Notes: generated by a model from the sequence alone, not told the origin. A DNA stretch of 11,643 nt from Mucidula mucida (GCA_015501055.1 JADNYV010000973.1:1-11643), one strand, 5' to 3'. Numbered from the stretch's first letter, positions 1 through 7,040 are shown. Translations and numbers: made by a program.

Positions 1-345
1 GTCTAAACTGCCGTTTCCGAGCCGAGTGTAGAGGTTGTCTCCGCGGCAGAGAGAGAGAAGAATGTAACGGTACGGACCTTCGACGATGTGTTCATAGAGG
101 GTGACGACGTTGTCGTGGTCAGAAACGCGCTCGTGCAGTTCGATCTCGGCGCGGTGAAGCTCCTCTTCGTAGGTACCAGGTGCGGGCGTGAGCATGACCT
201 TCACGGCGTACTGCAGTGGGCAGGCCGTCTGGATGTCCACGCCCTCGTATACAGCGCCAAAGGAGCCAGCCCCGAGCAGTTTCTTGAGATGGATACGACC
301 GTGGTCGATGACGGTGTTGGTGAAATCAGGGAGTGAGTGGGACAT
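1..345 (-). CDS. Ran1/Sks1-like Ser/Thr protein kinase K1, 5' part only, frameshifted near the window edge
   Basis: Read on the minus strand from the ATG at 345, this encodes the N-lobe of a Ser/Thr kinase. It shows the glycine loop GAGSFG (about residues 25-30), AVKV with the ATP-binding Lys at 49, and an AEIELHERV helix C with the probable salt-bridge Glu at 67. The deduced protein equals that of K2 (3992-5084) over about the first 108 residues. The catalytic loop lies outside the window. Relative to K2 and K3, one base is missing between 16 and 17, so the RLGKRQF segment would read RLGNGSL. This is either decay of the copy or a sequence error. The start is chosen because K2 and K3 share it. 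The family (Ran1/Pat1, Sks1, Vhs1) is known from nutrient and meiotic signalling in yeasts; the role here is unknown. Confidence 0.8.
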   Translation of the reverse strand, partial: MSHSLPDFTNTVIDHGRIHLKKLLGAGSFGAVYEGVDIQTACPLQYAVKVMLTPAPGTYEEELHRAEIELHERVSDHDNVVTLYEHIVEGPYRYILLSLCRGDNLYTRLGNGSLD

Positions 346-600
346 GTTGGATATGAGAGAGATTAGTAGAGCAGGAGCAGTAAAGCGATAGAAAGCAGCA
401 GAATAGTCAAACTATCGAAGTCTGACGAAGGTAAGAGCAAAGAGACGATGAAGACGATCGAAAAGGAGCCAGTGGTTCTATGCCGTGTTGATTTCACATG
501 ATATTCGGACTGCTTCTTGTCCCGATCTGGCCGAGAAAGGCGCCACACTACAAGCAAGCAGACTGTCAATACGCCACAAAGGACTACAATTCTGTGGATC
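346..600 (-). promoter_or_regulatory. Upstream region of kinase K1, shared with K2, K3 and in part K4
   Basis: Read on the minus strand, this contains the same blocks as upstream of K2: GTGGCGCCTTTCTCGG, ATCATGTGAAATCAACACGG, a TCGATCGTCTTCATCG block, and a pyrimidine-rich leader just before the ATG. CT-rich leaders are common in fungal promoters. That it is a promoter is inferred from position and conservation between copies. Confidence 0.5.
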
Positions 601-671
601 TAGCATTTCATCGTTCCATGCACAGGAATCTGTTCAAGGACTCCTCTTTGTCCATGTTATCAAATTTTACT

Positions 672-695
672 TACATTGGTATGACTACCAATGTA
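672..695. repeat. 9-bp perfect hairpin in the kinase upstream region (left copy)
   Basis: TACATTGGT (672-680) pairs with ACCAATGTA (687-695) across a 6-nt loop. The right duplication arm has the same hairpin with a 10-bp stem at 3633-3657. It presents ATTGG/CCAAT on both strands, the core of a CCAAT box; any factor binding is inferred. Confidence 0.6.
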
Positions 696-950
696 GACCA
701 CGAAGGAGCGCACGAGCTCTCCTAGTAAGTCGATTCAGGAAAGGGCCACAAGTCCCTACCTTGTTGGCGTGGTACGGAGCAAGTTCAACAAACGATCTAG
801 TCTTGCATCCGCAAGCGTACGGAAAGAGTTAGCGCGATAATATACGATTCGGTTACGAAAATGTTCATCGCACTCTTGTATCAGTCTGAAGCCCGTATAA
901 CTAGCCCAACGAGTTCAGTTATGACTTCCTTGGTCAATAATCCCGCACCT

Positions 951-1556
951 TCGATTCCGAATTCCCGATAGCCAGCTCCTTGCCCCTCCGAACCCGCCTG
1001 TTCTAGGTCAACGAACCTGCCATAGGCAACTCGCCATAATGAATGGAATATATGCTATGAGGCTTTGCTTAACAGGGTCACCTTGAAATCGCTCTGTGAT
1101 ACAGATTGAGAATCATAGCGTGATGTCCGGGGTTGCACGCAAGTCAAAGCTTCACTGGTCGCAAGTCGAAATTTCACTAACATCGCGAGGTATTCTACCG
1201 ACGTGCACGAGCAAAGAGGAAGTAATGCGCACCAATAGTATAAAGATATTCCAGAATAATGTTTTGACGCGTACTTGGCCAGCACATTCCGCATCTCATT
1301 GTGAGCAATGCAAGATGAGGCGAAGGCGCGCTTCTCATCATTCGTAAGAAGATAAAGCATCCGGGCACGTCTGTTGTAACACTATGTTATCGACCAATCA
1401 ATCCTCCAGCATCGGCCGCAGATGTAAACAACATGACAGCAATCGCACCGTAGTACGGGGAAGCGGGAACAGGGCCCAAAAACTGAGTCCAGACATCCAT
1501 TTCATCGTCGTCTATCCAAGACAATGGAAGGCAAGCGACAACGTCGAATGAAGAAG
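951..1556. other. Intergenic, no gene recognised
   Basis: This lies between the left duplication arm and the 3' end of CGR1. Short open frames exist on both strands, the longest about 100 codons at 1055-1360 on the minus strand. None has recognisable domains, splice structure or a plausible start. The stretch near 1556 is presumably the CGR1 3' UTR. Confidence 0.6.
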
Positions 1557-2069
1557 CTATCCGTTCACTTTCTTGCTCCTGCCCGCTTTCCGTCTCAGCC
1601 TCGCAGCCTTCCTAGCGCCCATCTAGAACAACATCCTGAATAAAAGTCCAAAGATCTCATAACTGCCCACCTTGGCTTTATCCTCTTCCAATCTCTGACG
1701 TTCCTCCGCAGCCTTCTTGCGCTCCATCGTAACCTCCTTCCGTCTACAAAACCATCAGTGCCATCCAAAAAAACCGATATAGCACTATCCACATACCGCA
1801 CCATCTCCTCCTTCTTCTCTGCCTTTAACTCCACCTCGAGCTTTTTAATCGACAGAGCCTTTTTCGTCATCTCCATTCTGTCCTCCCAGCTTTTCGATTT
1901 GCGGCCTGCAGATTGATGGCTCCGCCTACGTTTATTAGCATATTGGATTGGAAGAGAGGACAAAGACCGACACTGTAGCGGATTTCAACGGTTTCCATGA
2001 TTTTGAAGAGACACGGCCGTTGGACGAGCTCGCTAGAGGGATTACGGGTATTGATTCTGAAGATTCCAT
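1557..2069 (-). CDS. CGR1: CGR1-like rRNA-processing protein, 121 aa, four exons
   Basis: Small basic coiled-coil protein of the Cgr1 family, known in yeast as a nucleolar factor for 60S subunit and 27S pre-rRNA processing. Exons (minus): 2069-1972, 1925-1797, 1743-1671 and 1622-1557. Introns are 46, 53 and 48 nt; the first has a TGCTAATA branch site. Phases join cleanly: GT|G gives Val33 and CG|A gives Arg76. The N-terminus holds NGRVSSKSWKPLKSATVRSH (residues 17-36), then KSKSWEDRMEMTKKA, a Lys/Glu-rich helix, VTMERKKAAEERQRLEEDKAK (about 80-100), and the basic tail MGARKAARLRRKAGRSKK. This order and length fit fungal Cgr1 well. It is divergent from NTH1 with almost no spacer. The first donor (GTCGGT) is weak and was chosen because it restores the family motif. 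The gene looks intact. Confidence 0.9.
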
Positions 2070-2110
2070 GTTGTCGCAAGAAAGAAAAAAGTGCTCCGGG
2101 TCACGGCCCG
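2070..2110. promoter_or_regulatory. Very short divergent region between CGR1 and NTH1
   Basis: Only 41 bp separate the CGR1 ATG (2069, minus) from the first in-frame NTH1 ATG (2111, plus), or 74 bp if NTH1 starts at 2144. It contains an A-rich run, AAGAAAGAAAAAA, around 2078-2090. Transcripts of the two genes must overlap at their 5' ends or use very short leaders. Shared bidirectional control is inferred from geometry only. Confidence 0.5.
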
Positions 2111-3341
2111 ATGACCGAGTACTTGTTTGCCCTTAACCACGCGATGCTCCGCCGTTCCACACGCCTCGTAGAGACCGTCAGCTCTTTCAACTCTTCCGTT
2201 ACACTCGTACAAGTAAAGCAAGAGAAATCAAATAAACGGCCTACATCAGAGGACTCCACCGACGAACCCAAGCCCAAACGACCCAAAACCTCGTCCCCGA
2301 AGAAACAGAAACCCATACCGCAGTCACTCGCCACACCGCACCCAGCACCGGAGCGATGGCGGGAGACATACGCCGCTATCAAGGAAATGCGCTCTACGTT
2401 TGTCGCGCCCGTCGATACTATGGGCTGTGATCAAGCGCAGATGAAGGAGTCTAATCCAAAGGTATGCATCACACTTTCTCTGCGCACGTGCTAACAAAGT
2501 GACCATAGAACCAACGCTTCGCTACCCTCGTATCCCTCATGCTGTCCTCACAGACCAAAGACGAAGTCACAGATGCGGCCGTGTCACGCCTGCGCGAGGC
2601 AGTGGGAGGCGCGTTATCCGTAGACGCGATTATCGGTGCGGAGGACACTGTGATATCTGACGCAATAGCCAAGGTGGGGTTTTGGAGACGGAAGACGGTG
2701 TACGTCCAAACTCGTCTGGATTGCATAATATTGACTATTGTATTAGGTATGTCAAACAGGCAGCGCAGAAACTAAGAGACGAATTCGACTCGGACGTGCC
2801 CAAGACTGTGGATGAACTCTGTTCTCTCCCTGGTGTCGGACCCAAGATGGCGTTTCTGGTTCTCCAAATTGCGTGGAATTTGTACGTCGCCTGACTCTCT
2901 CAACCAGTACTTATATTCATTCACAACCAGAAACCATGGAATCGGGGTAGACGTGCACGTCCACCGCATAACGAATCGACTGGGGTGGCACAAGCCTCCG
3001 ACAAAGACACCAGAAGAGACGCGGTTGAATCTCCAGTCGTGGCTCCCAACCGAGCTCCATCCGGATATCAATCATATGCTCGTTGGATTCGGACAGGTGT
3101 GTTCTTATTCAGAATTCATATGAATGATACGCTGAGAATATAGGTTGTATGCCTTCCCGTGCGACCAAAATGCGATGAATGCACGTTGAGCACGGCCGGG
3201 CTGTGTCCCAGTGCTCAGCTCCCGAACCCGAAGAGTAAGAGTAAGAAGATCGTCAAGCATGTAGCTGGTCCTGCTATCCAAGTGGCTCTGGAGGGCGCGC
3301 AACCTAGGGACCCCATCGTAGATGTTGATACAGGAGAATGA
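2111..3341 (+). CDS. NTH1: Endonuclease III homolog (bifunctional DNA glycosylase/AP lyase), 346 aa, five exons
   Basis: Base-excision repair enzyme that removes oxidised pyrimidines and cuts AP sites; it acts in nucleus and/or mitochondria. Exons: 2111-2461, 2509-2699, 2747-2881, 2931-3096 and 3144-3341. Introns are 47, 47, 49 and 47 nt. Donors are GTATGC, GTACGT, GTACGT and GTGTGT, and intron 1 has a GTGCTAAC branch site. Conserved segments are [11 protein letters not shown], the helix-hairpin-helix LPGVGPKMA with catalytic Lys214, [15 protein letters not shown] with catalytic Asp233, and a 4Fe-4S cluster at Cys284, Cys291, Cys294 and Cys302. The N-terminal extension carries PKPKRPK (53-59) and PKKQKP (63-68), NLS-like. 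The Met at 2144 (MLRRSTRL) is an alternative start that could give a mitochondrial presequence. All catalytic residues are present; the gene appears functional. Confidence 0.95.
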
Positions 3342-3632
3342 ACAGAACAAGTCATTTCTCCGATAGCGATGTGTGCTTGTTCAACGTCCGCGATACAAAG
3401 GTGCGGGATTGAACAAGAAAGTCTTAACTGAACGTACTGGGCTAGTGATACAAGAGTGCTATCTTCTTAACCGATTCGTATATTATCGCGTTACCCTTCT
3501 TATTCCCGTACGCTTGCTGAGGCAAGACTCGATCGTTCGTTGAACTTGCTCCGGTGTCACGTCAATAAGATCTGGACTTGTGGTCCTTCCTGAATCGACT
3601 TACCAGGAGAGATCGTGCGCTCCTTCGTGGTC

Positions 3633-3657
3633 TACATTGGTAAGTCATACCAATGTA
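3633..3657. repeat. 10-bp perfect hairpin in the kinase upstream region (right copy)
   Basis: TACATTGGTA (3633-3642) pairs with TACCAATGTA (3648-3657) over a 5-nt loop. It is the counterpart of 672-695; the stem is kept although the loop and neighbouring bases differ by small indels. Confidence 0.6.
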
Positions 3658-3740
3658 AGTAAAATTTTGATAACATCGGACAAAGAGGAGTCCTTGAACA
3701 GATTCCTGTGCATGGAACGATGAAATGCTAGATCCACAGA

Positions 3741-3991
3741 ATTGTAGTCCTTTGTGGCGTATTGACAGTCTGCTTGCTTGTAGTGTGGCGCCTTTCTCGG
3801 CCAGATCGGGACAAGAAGCAGTCCGAATATCATGTGAAATCAACACGGCATAGAACCACTGGCTCCTTTTCGATCGTCTTCATCGTCTCTTTGCTCTTAC
3901 CTTCGTCAGACTTCGATAGTTTGACTCATTCCTGCTGCTTTCTATCGCTTTTACTGCTCCTACTGCTCTACTAATCTCTCTCATATCCAAC
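3741..3991 (+). promoter_or_regulatory. Upstream (promoter) region of kinase K2
   Basis: This block is conserved upstream of K1, K2 and K3 and, more loosely, K4. It has GTGGCGCCTTTCTCGG, ATCATGTGAAATCAACACGG, a CATAGAAC element about 140 bp before the ATG, a TCGATCGTCTTCATCG block, and a pyrimidine-rich leader ending in CATATCCAAC before ATG. Promoter function is inferred from position and retention across copies. Confidence 0.5.
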
Positions 3992-5084
3992 ATGTCCCAC
4001 TCACTCCCTGATTTCACCAACACCGTCATCGACCACGGTCGTATCCATCTCAAGAAACTGCTCGGGGCTGGCTCCTTTGGCGCTGTATACGAGGGCGTGG
4101 ACATCCAGACGGCCTGCCCACTGCAGTACGCCGTGAAGGTCATGCTCACGCCCGCACCTGGTACCTACGAAGAGGAGCTTCACCGCGCCGAGATCGAACT
4201 GCACGAGCGCGTTTCTGACCACGACAACGTCGTCACCCTCTATGAACACATCGTCGAAGGTCCGTACAGTTACATTCTTCTCTCTCTCTGCCGCGGAGAC
4301 AACCTCTATACTCGGCTCGGTAAACGGCAGTTTAGACATAACGACGACTTCATTCGTGAGACTATAGTCCAGATTATCGAAGGTTTGATGGCGTGTCACG
4401 AGAAGGGGGTTTTTCACCGCGACCTGAAGCCCGAGAACATCCTCACTTCCAGCGATGGGAGCAGAGTGTACTTGGCTGACTTTGGGTTGTCGACGAAGGA
4501 TCGCACGTCGACTGACTTTGGGGTGGGTACCTTGCCTTACATGTCGCCGGGTACGATTCCGCTGCACCTCTCATTCCTGGTACTGACGTGCTGCAGAGTG
4601 CATCGGGTCACAGTACACATCCTCTTACTACTCCCCGCAATACAACGATATTTGGTCAGTGGGAGTCATCCTCGTCAACCTTGTCACCGGGTGCTATCCT
4701 TGGGACAGCGCAGAGTGGGAGGATCCTCTGTTCAGGGCGTACCTGGGAGACCCAAACTCCATCGCAAAGACCATGCCGATACGCATCTCGGTAGAGTGTA
4801 ACGAGTTATTGCAATTCATCTTCCAGGTGGATCCTCTCAGACGCATACCACTTTCTCGGTTGGGCATGCTTGTTGAGCAAGTCGAGACATTCTTCCTGGA
4901 GCCTAGGATTGAACTCCCGCTTCCTCCTCCGTCATGCCGGAACTCCGGAGGCGGTTCGATGCTAATGAATATTGATATTGCCGGGATCTCACCGCCTGAT
5001 AGCTCGCTCGGGATGGGTGTTCGCCTCCCACCGATGAACGTCGCGGACCGGGATGTAGGCTATTTTGCTGGAGGGCGCTCATGA
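3992..5084 (+). CDS. Ran1/Sks1-like Ser/Thr protein kinase K2, 348 aa, two exons
   Basis: Exons 3992-4550 and 4597-5084 are joined across a 46-nt intron with a TACTGAC branch site. The split codon G|AG restores the SPE of YMSPECIGSQY. All kinase landmarks are present: GAGSFG (25-30), Lys49, probable helix-C Glu67, HRDLKPEN (142-149) with catalytic Asp144, DFG (163-165), SPE (185-187), NDIWSVGVILVNLVTG and DPLRR of subdomain XI. The NDIWSVG..LVNL..G.YPW pattern is typical of the fungal Ran1/Pat1, Sks1 and Vhs1 group. After the domain comes a tail of about 60 residues, rich in Pro, Gly and Ser, with no known motif. There is no signal peptide or membrane segment. It is the most complete of the close copies K1-K3. 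Substrate and pathway are unknown; yeast relatives act in nutrient or meiotic control. Confidence 0.92.
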
Positions 5085-5101
5085 TTGGCTGGTCCAATCA
5101 T
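5081..5101. repeat. Hairpin overlapping the K2 stop codon
   Basis: ATGATTGG (5081-5088) and CCAATCAT (5094-5101) form a perfect 8-bp stem with loop CTGGT; the TGA stop (5082-5084) lies in the stem. K3 has the same element with one mismatch at 11473-11493, and K4 has a looser relative just after its stop. Confidence 0.5.
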
Positions 5102-5149
5102 ATACGCGGTTCGCTTCACAGTCTTTTGGTCATTCGTTTGGTTACAGAT

Positions 5150-5530
5150 ATTTCTCTGGTGGGTACTGGGGGCTTCAGACGCGCAAAATATGGCACTGGC
5201 AACTGTGGGCATAAACATACTTCCTTCCTGGCTGGGAAGTATCTCGGGATCTGGGGGCATGAGTACTTCTTTCTGGCTGGGGAAGTACATTGGGTACATG
5301 AGGGTTCATTCGAGAATTTGGGGCACAAATTGTGGGAATTCGGGGGCTTTGGGTACTGGGGGCATACTTCCTCTGGGAAGGCGTTCGGGATCGGCGGATA
5401 TTCTCAAGGTCGCCTGGCAAACGACTTTGAATTGAATTGATGTGGCACTGGCAAGATATCTGTGTAGATGATTTGAGCACTAGTGAGGATTTCTTCGTAC
5501 TTCCTTCCTGGCTGGGGAAGTACGATTGCT
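5150..5530. repeat. G-rich repeat region with palindromic hairpins in the K2 3' flank
   Basis: Short motifs recur irregularly: GGTACTGGGGGC (about 5162 and 5352), GGCACTGGCAA (about 5192 and 5443), and three hairpins built on CTTCCTTCCTGGCTGGGGAAG. The stems are 5217-5224/5235-5242, 5263-5269/5282-5288 and 5495-5504/5516-5525, the last a perfect 10 bp. Related sequence recurs at 6490-6745 and 11548-11643. Two frames happen to stay open through it, but other copies break both, so I treat it as noncoding. Mobile origin is possible; no terminal repeats or transposase are visible. Confidence 0.65.
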
Positions 5531-5838
5531 CATTTCCTCCCATCTCAACAACTTGGAATATATTTGAGGATATATGACGGTTCTCCGGCCAACGATCGCT
5601 CGACGATATTGCCGCATGGGATCATCAGAGAGTATCAGCATCATTTTGCAGAACTGATACTCTCACCTTGTTGCAGTGGAATTGACTAGTTTTGTCGCGT
5701 CGTGTCAGCACGTATATCGCAGAATTGATACGATGTGCCAGAGGGAGGAGCAGTGTCGAGAGTGCACGCCAAGTACTCTCGACGTGACTCGAATGTAGGA
5801 TTTTTAATTCTTAGCTTGCACCAGAACTGACTACATTT
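5531..5838. other. Intergenic stretch with two perfect inverted repeats
   Basis: No gene was recognised. GAGAGTATCAG (5628-5638) pairs with CTGATACTCTC (5654-5664), loop 15 nt. GTCGAGAGT (5755-5763) pairs with ACTCTCGAC (5775-5783), loop 11 nt. Between them a degenerate direct repeat TCAGCA...GCAGAA.TGATAC occurs at about 5635 and 5704. Confidence 0.5.
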
Positions 5839-6328
5839 TTGTATCTTCCGCTTGGTCGCCGGGATCGCGACTCGGTTGATGTACTCCGACTGCGTGCGTG
5901 GCTGGCGGAGGACAAGAGGACGGAGCCGGCAGACCATCTAACAGCCGAGTTTCGCCCAGACATTCTTTCTCATCGCTGCCTAACGCACATCTCAAGGAGC
6001 GAGAATTCCACAAGAAGGAACTGCTCGATACCGGCATGACCGGTCCCTTGAACTGGTACAAGATTTTGACCTCTGGCCTCGATGCAGAAGATAACAAAGG
6101 TCTTCTTTCTTTTTGAGATCTGAGTCCAACTTGATGTTTGACGTTTCTTGTACAGGCATTTCTGCAGAAAACATCATCATAACAAAGCCCACGTTCTTCG
6201 GTGGCGCTAATAATGATCTTATTGCGCGAGCCGATCTCCAATTGAAGAGCCTTAGCGCGACCTGCCCCAATCTCACGTACCGCGAATTCAATGCGGGGCA
6301 CTGGATTCTCTGGGAGGCGAACTCGTAA
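5839..6328 (+). pseudogene. Epoxide-hydrolase-like alpha/beta hydrolase, C-terminal relic
   Basis: This is a decayed C-terminal part of an alpha/beta hydrolase. One frame (about 5869-5955) gives LRAWLAEDKRTEPADHLTAE. After a frame change come HLKEREFHKKELLDTGMTGP and LNWYKILTSGLDAEDNK. A 56-nt intron (6100-6155, GTCTTC..TACAG) follows, then GISAENIIITKPTFFGGAN, an Asp (NND) at the usual acid position, and REFNAGHWILWEA with the catalytic His. This order (GPLNWY, acid loop, GHW) is typical of fungal epoxide-hydrolase-like proteins. The N-terminal half, including the nucleophile, is absent. The frame ends at TAA (6326-6328), within the junction to a kinase fragment. It cannot make a working enzyme. 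Confidence 0.8.
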
Positions 6329-6410
6329 CTGGCGCATACCCCTGGGACTCCGCGCAGTCAATGGATCCTCTCTTCACATAGTACCTCCACAATCCCGACT
6401 TAATCGCCGG
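6322..6410 (+). pseudogene. Kinase fragment fused to the hydrolase relic
   Basis: Positions 6322-6409 align over 88 nt with 8849-8936 of K4 without gaps. The translated frame reads LVTGAYPWDSAQSMDPLFT, then an in-frame TAG, then YLHNPDLIAG; K4 reads LVTDSYPWDSAQSTDPLFEEYLNNPDFIT. Only this strip of the C-lobe exists, with no catalytic loop. The join to the hydrolase lies in a short AACTCGTAACT-like stretch that suits either parent. Confidence 0.85.
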
Positions 6411-6458
6411 GTGAGTGCACCCTCCACTCTGCATATACATTCCGACTCATCTCCTCAG
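6411..6458 (+). repeat. Intron-like 48-nt element, related to 9157-9205
   Basis: Begins GTGAGTGCACCC, has a CCGAC branch-like site, and ends CTCCTCAG. About six differences separate it from the element after K4. Here it directly follows the kinase fragment; in K4 the equivalent lies 60 nt beyond the stop codon. Intron identity is inferred from its ends and length. Confidence 0.5.
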
Positions 6459-6489
6459 CGCAGTACATTGTCATATAGCAATCATCCTC

Positions 6490-6745
6490 TTGTTGGTACC
6501 GGGGGCTTCATATGTGTCCGGCTTGTTTACACCTCCTTCCTGGCTGGGGAGTTGGGGGCGTTCATTGTGGGATATGTGGGCTACATCAAGAACTAGGGGT
6601 TACGGGGGCATTGACAGACTTTGTGAACGGGGGCCTTATGGCACAGTCCACTTTGGGTTTCGGGGGCAAACTTCTTCCACTAGGGAGACATTTGGGATCA
6701 GTGGACATTATAACGGTCGTCTGGCAAACGACTGTTATTGCATGA
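6490..6745. repeat. Second copy of the G-rich 3'-flank repeat, degraded
   Basis: Shares with 5150-5440 the GGTACCGGGGGCTTC start, the CTCCTTCCTGGCTGGGGAG motif (6533-6551, stem worn down to 4 bp), further GGGGGC tracts, and the ending GTCTGGCAAACGACT (compare GCCTGGCAAACGACT near 5412). It lies just downstream of the hydrolase/kinase relic. Confidence 0.6.
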
Positions 6746-6877
6746 TGATGCACGCGCGTCTGAGAACGAACTCGTATCAGAACATGTTGCAGAATCGTCT
6801 TTTTTCGAGTAAAGGGGATATCGCTGTGTCACGTGTCAACGAACTGGTATATCCACGGCGTATCAGCACCATACATG

Positions 6878-7040
6878 AATTTTGGAATCGGATATTCAAG
6901 CCGACTCGGAGCGACCTGTAGAATGAGGTTCTCGAGACGTACTAGCATCGACAGCCGATCATCAGCACGTCCTGAGATATCGGTGATGCGCCTTCGTAGA
7001 TGTAATGATGTTACAGTACTTAGCCAATGGAGAATACTTC
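6878..7040 (+). repeat. Diverged copy of the K4 3' flank
   Basis: Common strings with 9390-9555 occur in the same order: AATTTTGGAATCGGATAT, TCTCGAGACGTA, CCTGAGATAT, GATGCGC and GGAGAAT. A later match, CGTACGCCACAATA, at about 7489 and 9740 suggests homology once ran further. It does not preserve a common open frame, so it appears noncoding. Confidence 0.55.

Larger units (their letters stand above)
1..950. repeat. Left arm of an inverted segmental duplication (kinase start plus upstream region)
   Basis: The reverse complement of this stretch matches 3400-4336. The kinase-coding part is almost identical: over 345 nt I see about one substitution and one missing base. The upstream part carries many small indels, and similarity fades toward 939-950 (an AATCCCGCACCT-like end). 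A 17-base insertion near 878-894 distinguishes this arm. The true arm may extend leftward beyond the window. Confidence 0.85.
3400..4336. repeat. Right arm of the inverted segmental duplication
   Basis: Matches the reverse complement of 1-950. It starts near AGGTGCGGGATT (about 3399-3410), shortly after the NTH1 stop, and runs into the K2 kinase. The limit at 4336 is set by the window edge on the other arm, so the real repeat is probably longer. The spacer of about 2.45 kb holds CGR1 and NTH1. Confidence 0.85.

Noticed and set aside
485..832. Open frame whose product recurs at 3562-3846 and partly at 10038-10253
   Set aside because: The recurrence is explained by duplication of the kinase upstream region. 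Frames differ by indels, the copies change frame at their ends, and no domain is visible.
1055..1360. 101-codon minus-strand open frame in the spacer left of CGR1
   Set aside because: No ATG-based start fits, no motif is visible, and a plus-strand frame overlaps it; this looks like chance.
1997..2110. Upstream in-frame extension of NTH1 from an ATG at 1997
   Set aside because: This would translate the antisense of CGR1 exon 1 and adds residues unlike NTH1. The starts at 2111 or 2144 are more sensible.
4001..4567. 188-codon open frame antisense to K2 (and a similar one at 10455-10811 antisense to K3)
   Set aside because: It mirrors kinase codons exactly, ignores the kinase intron, and its product has no recognisable family. 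The sense strand has full kinase motifs.
5085..5435. 116-codon hydrophobic open frame following K2
   Set aside because: It lies in the G-rich repeat. A second frame is equally open, and the copies at 6490-6745 and 11548-11643 break the frame with indels.
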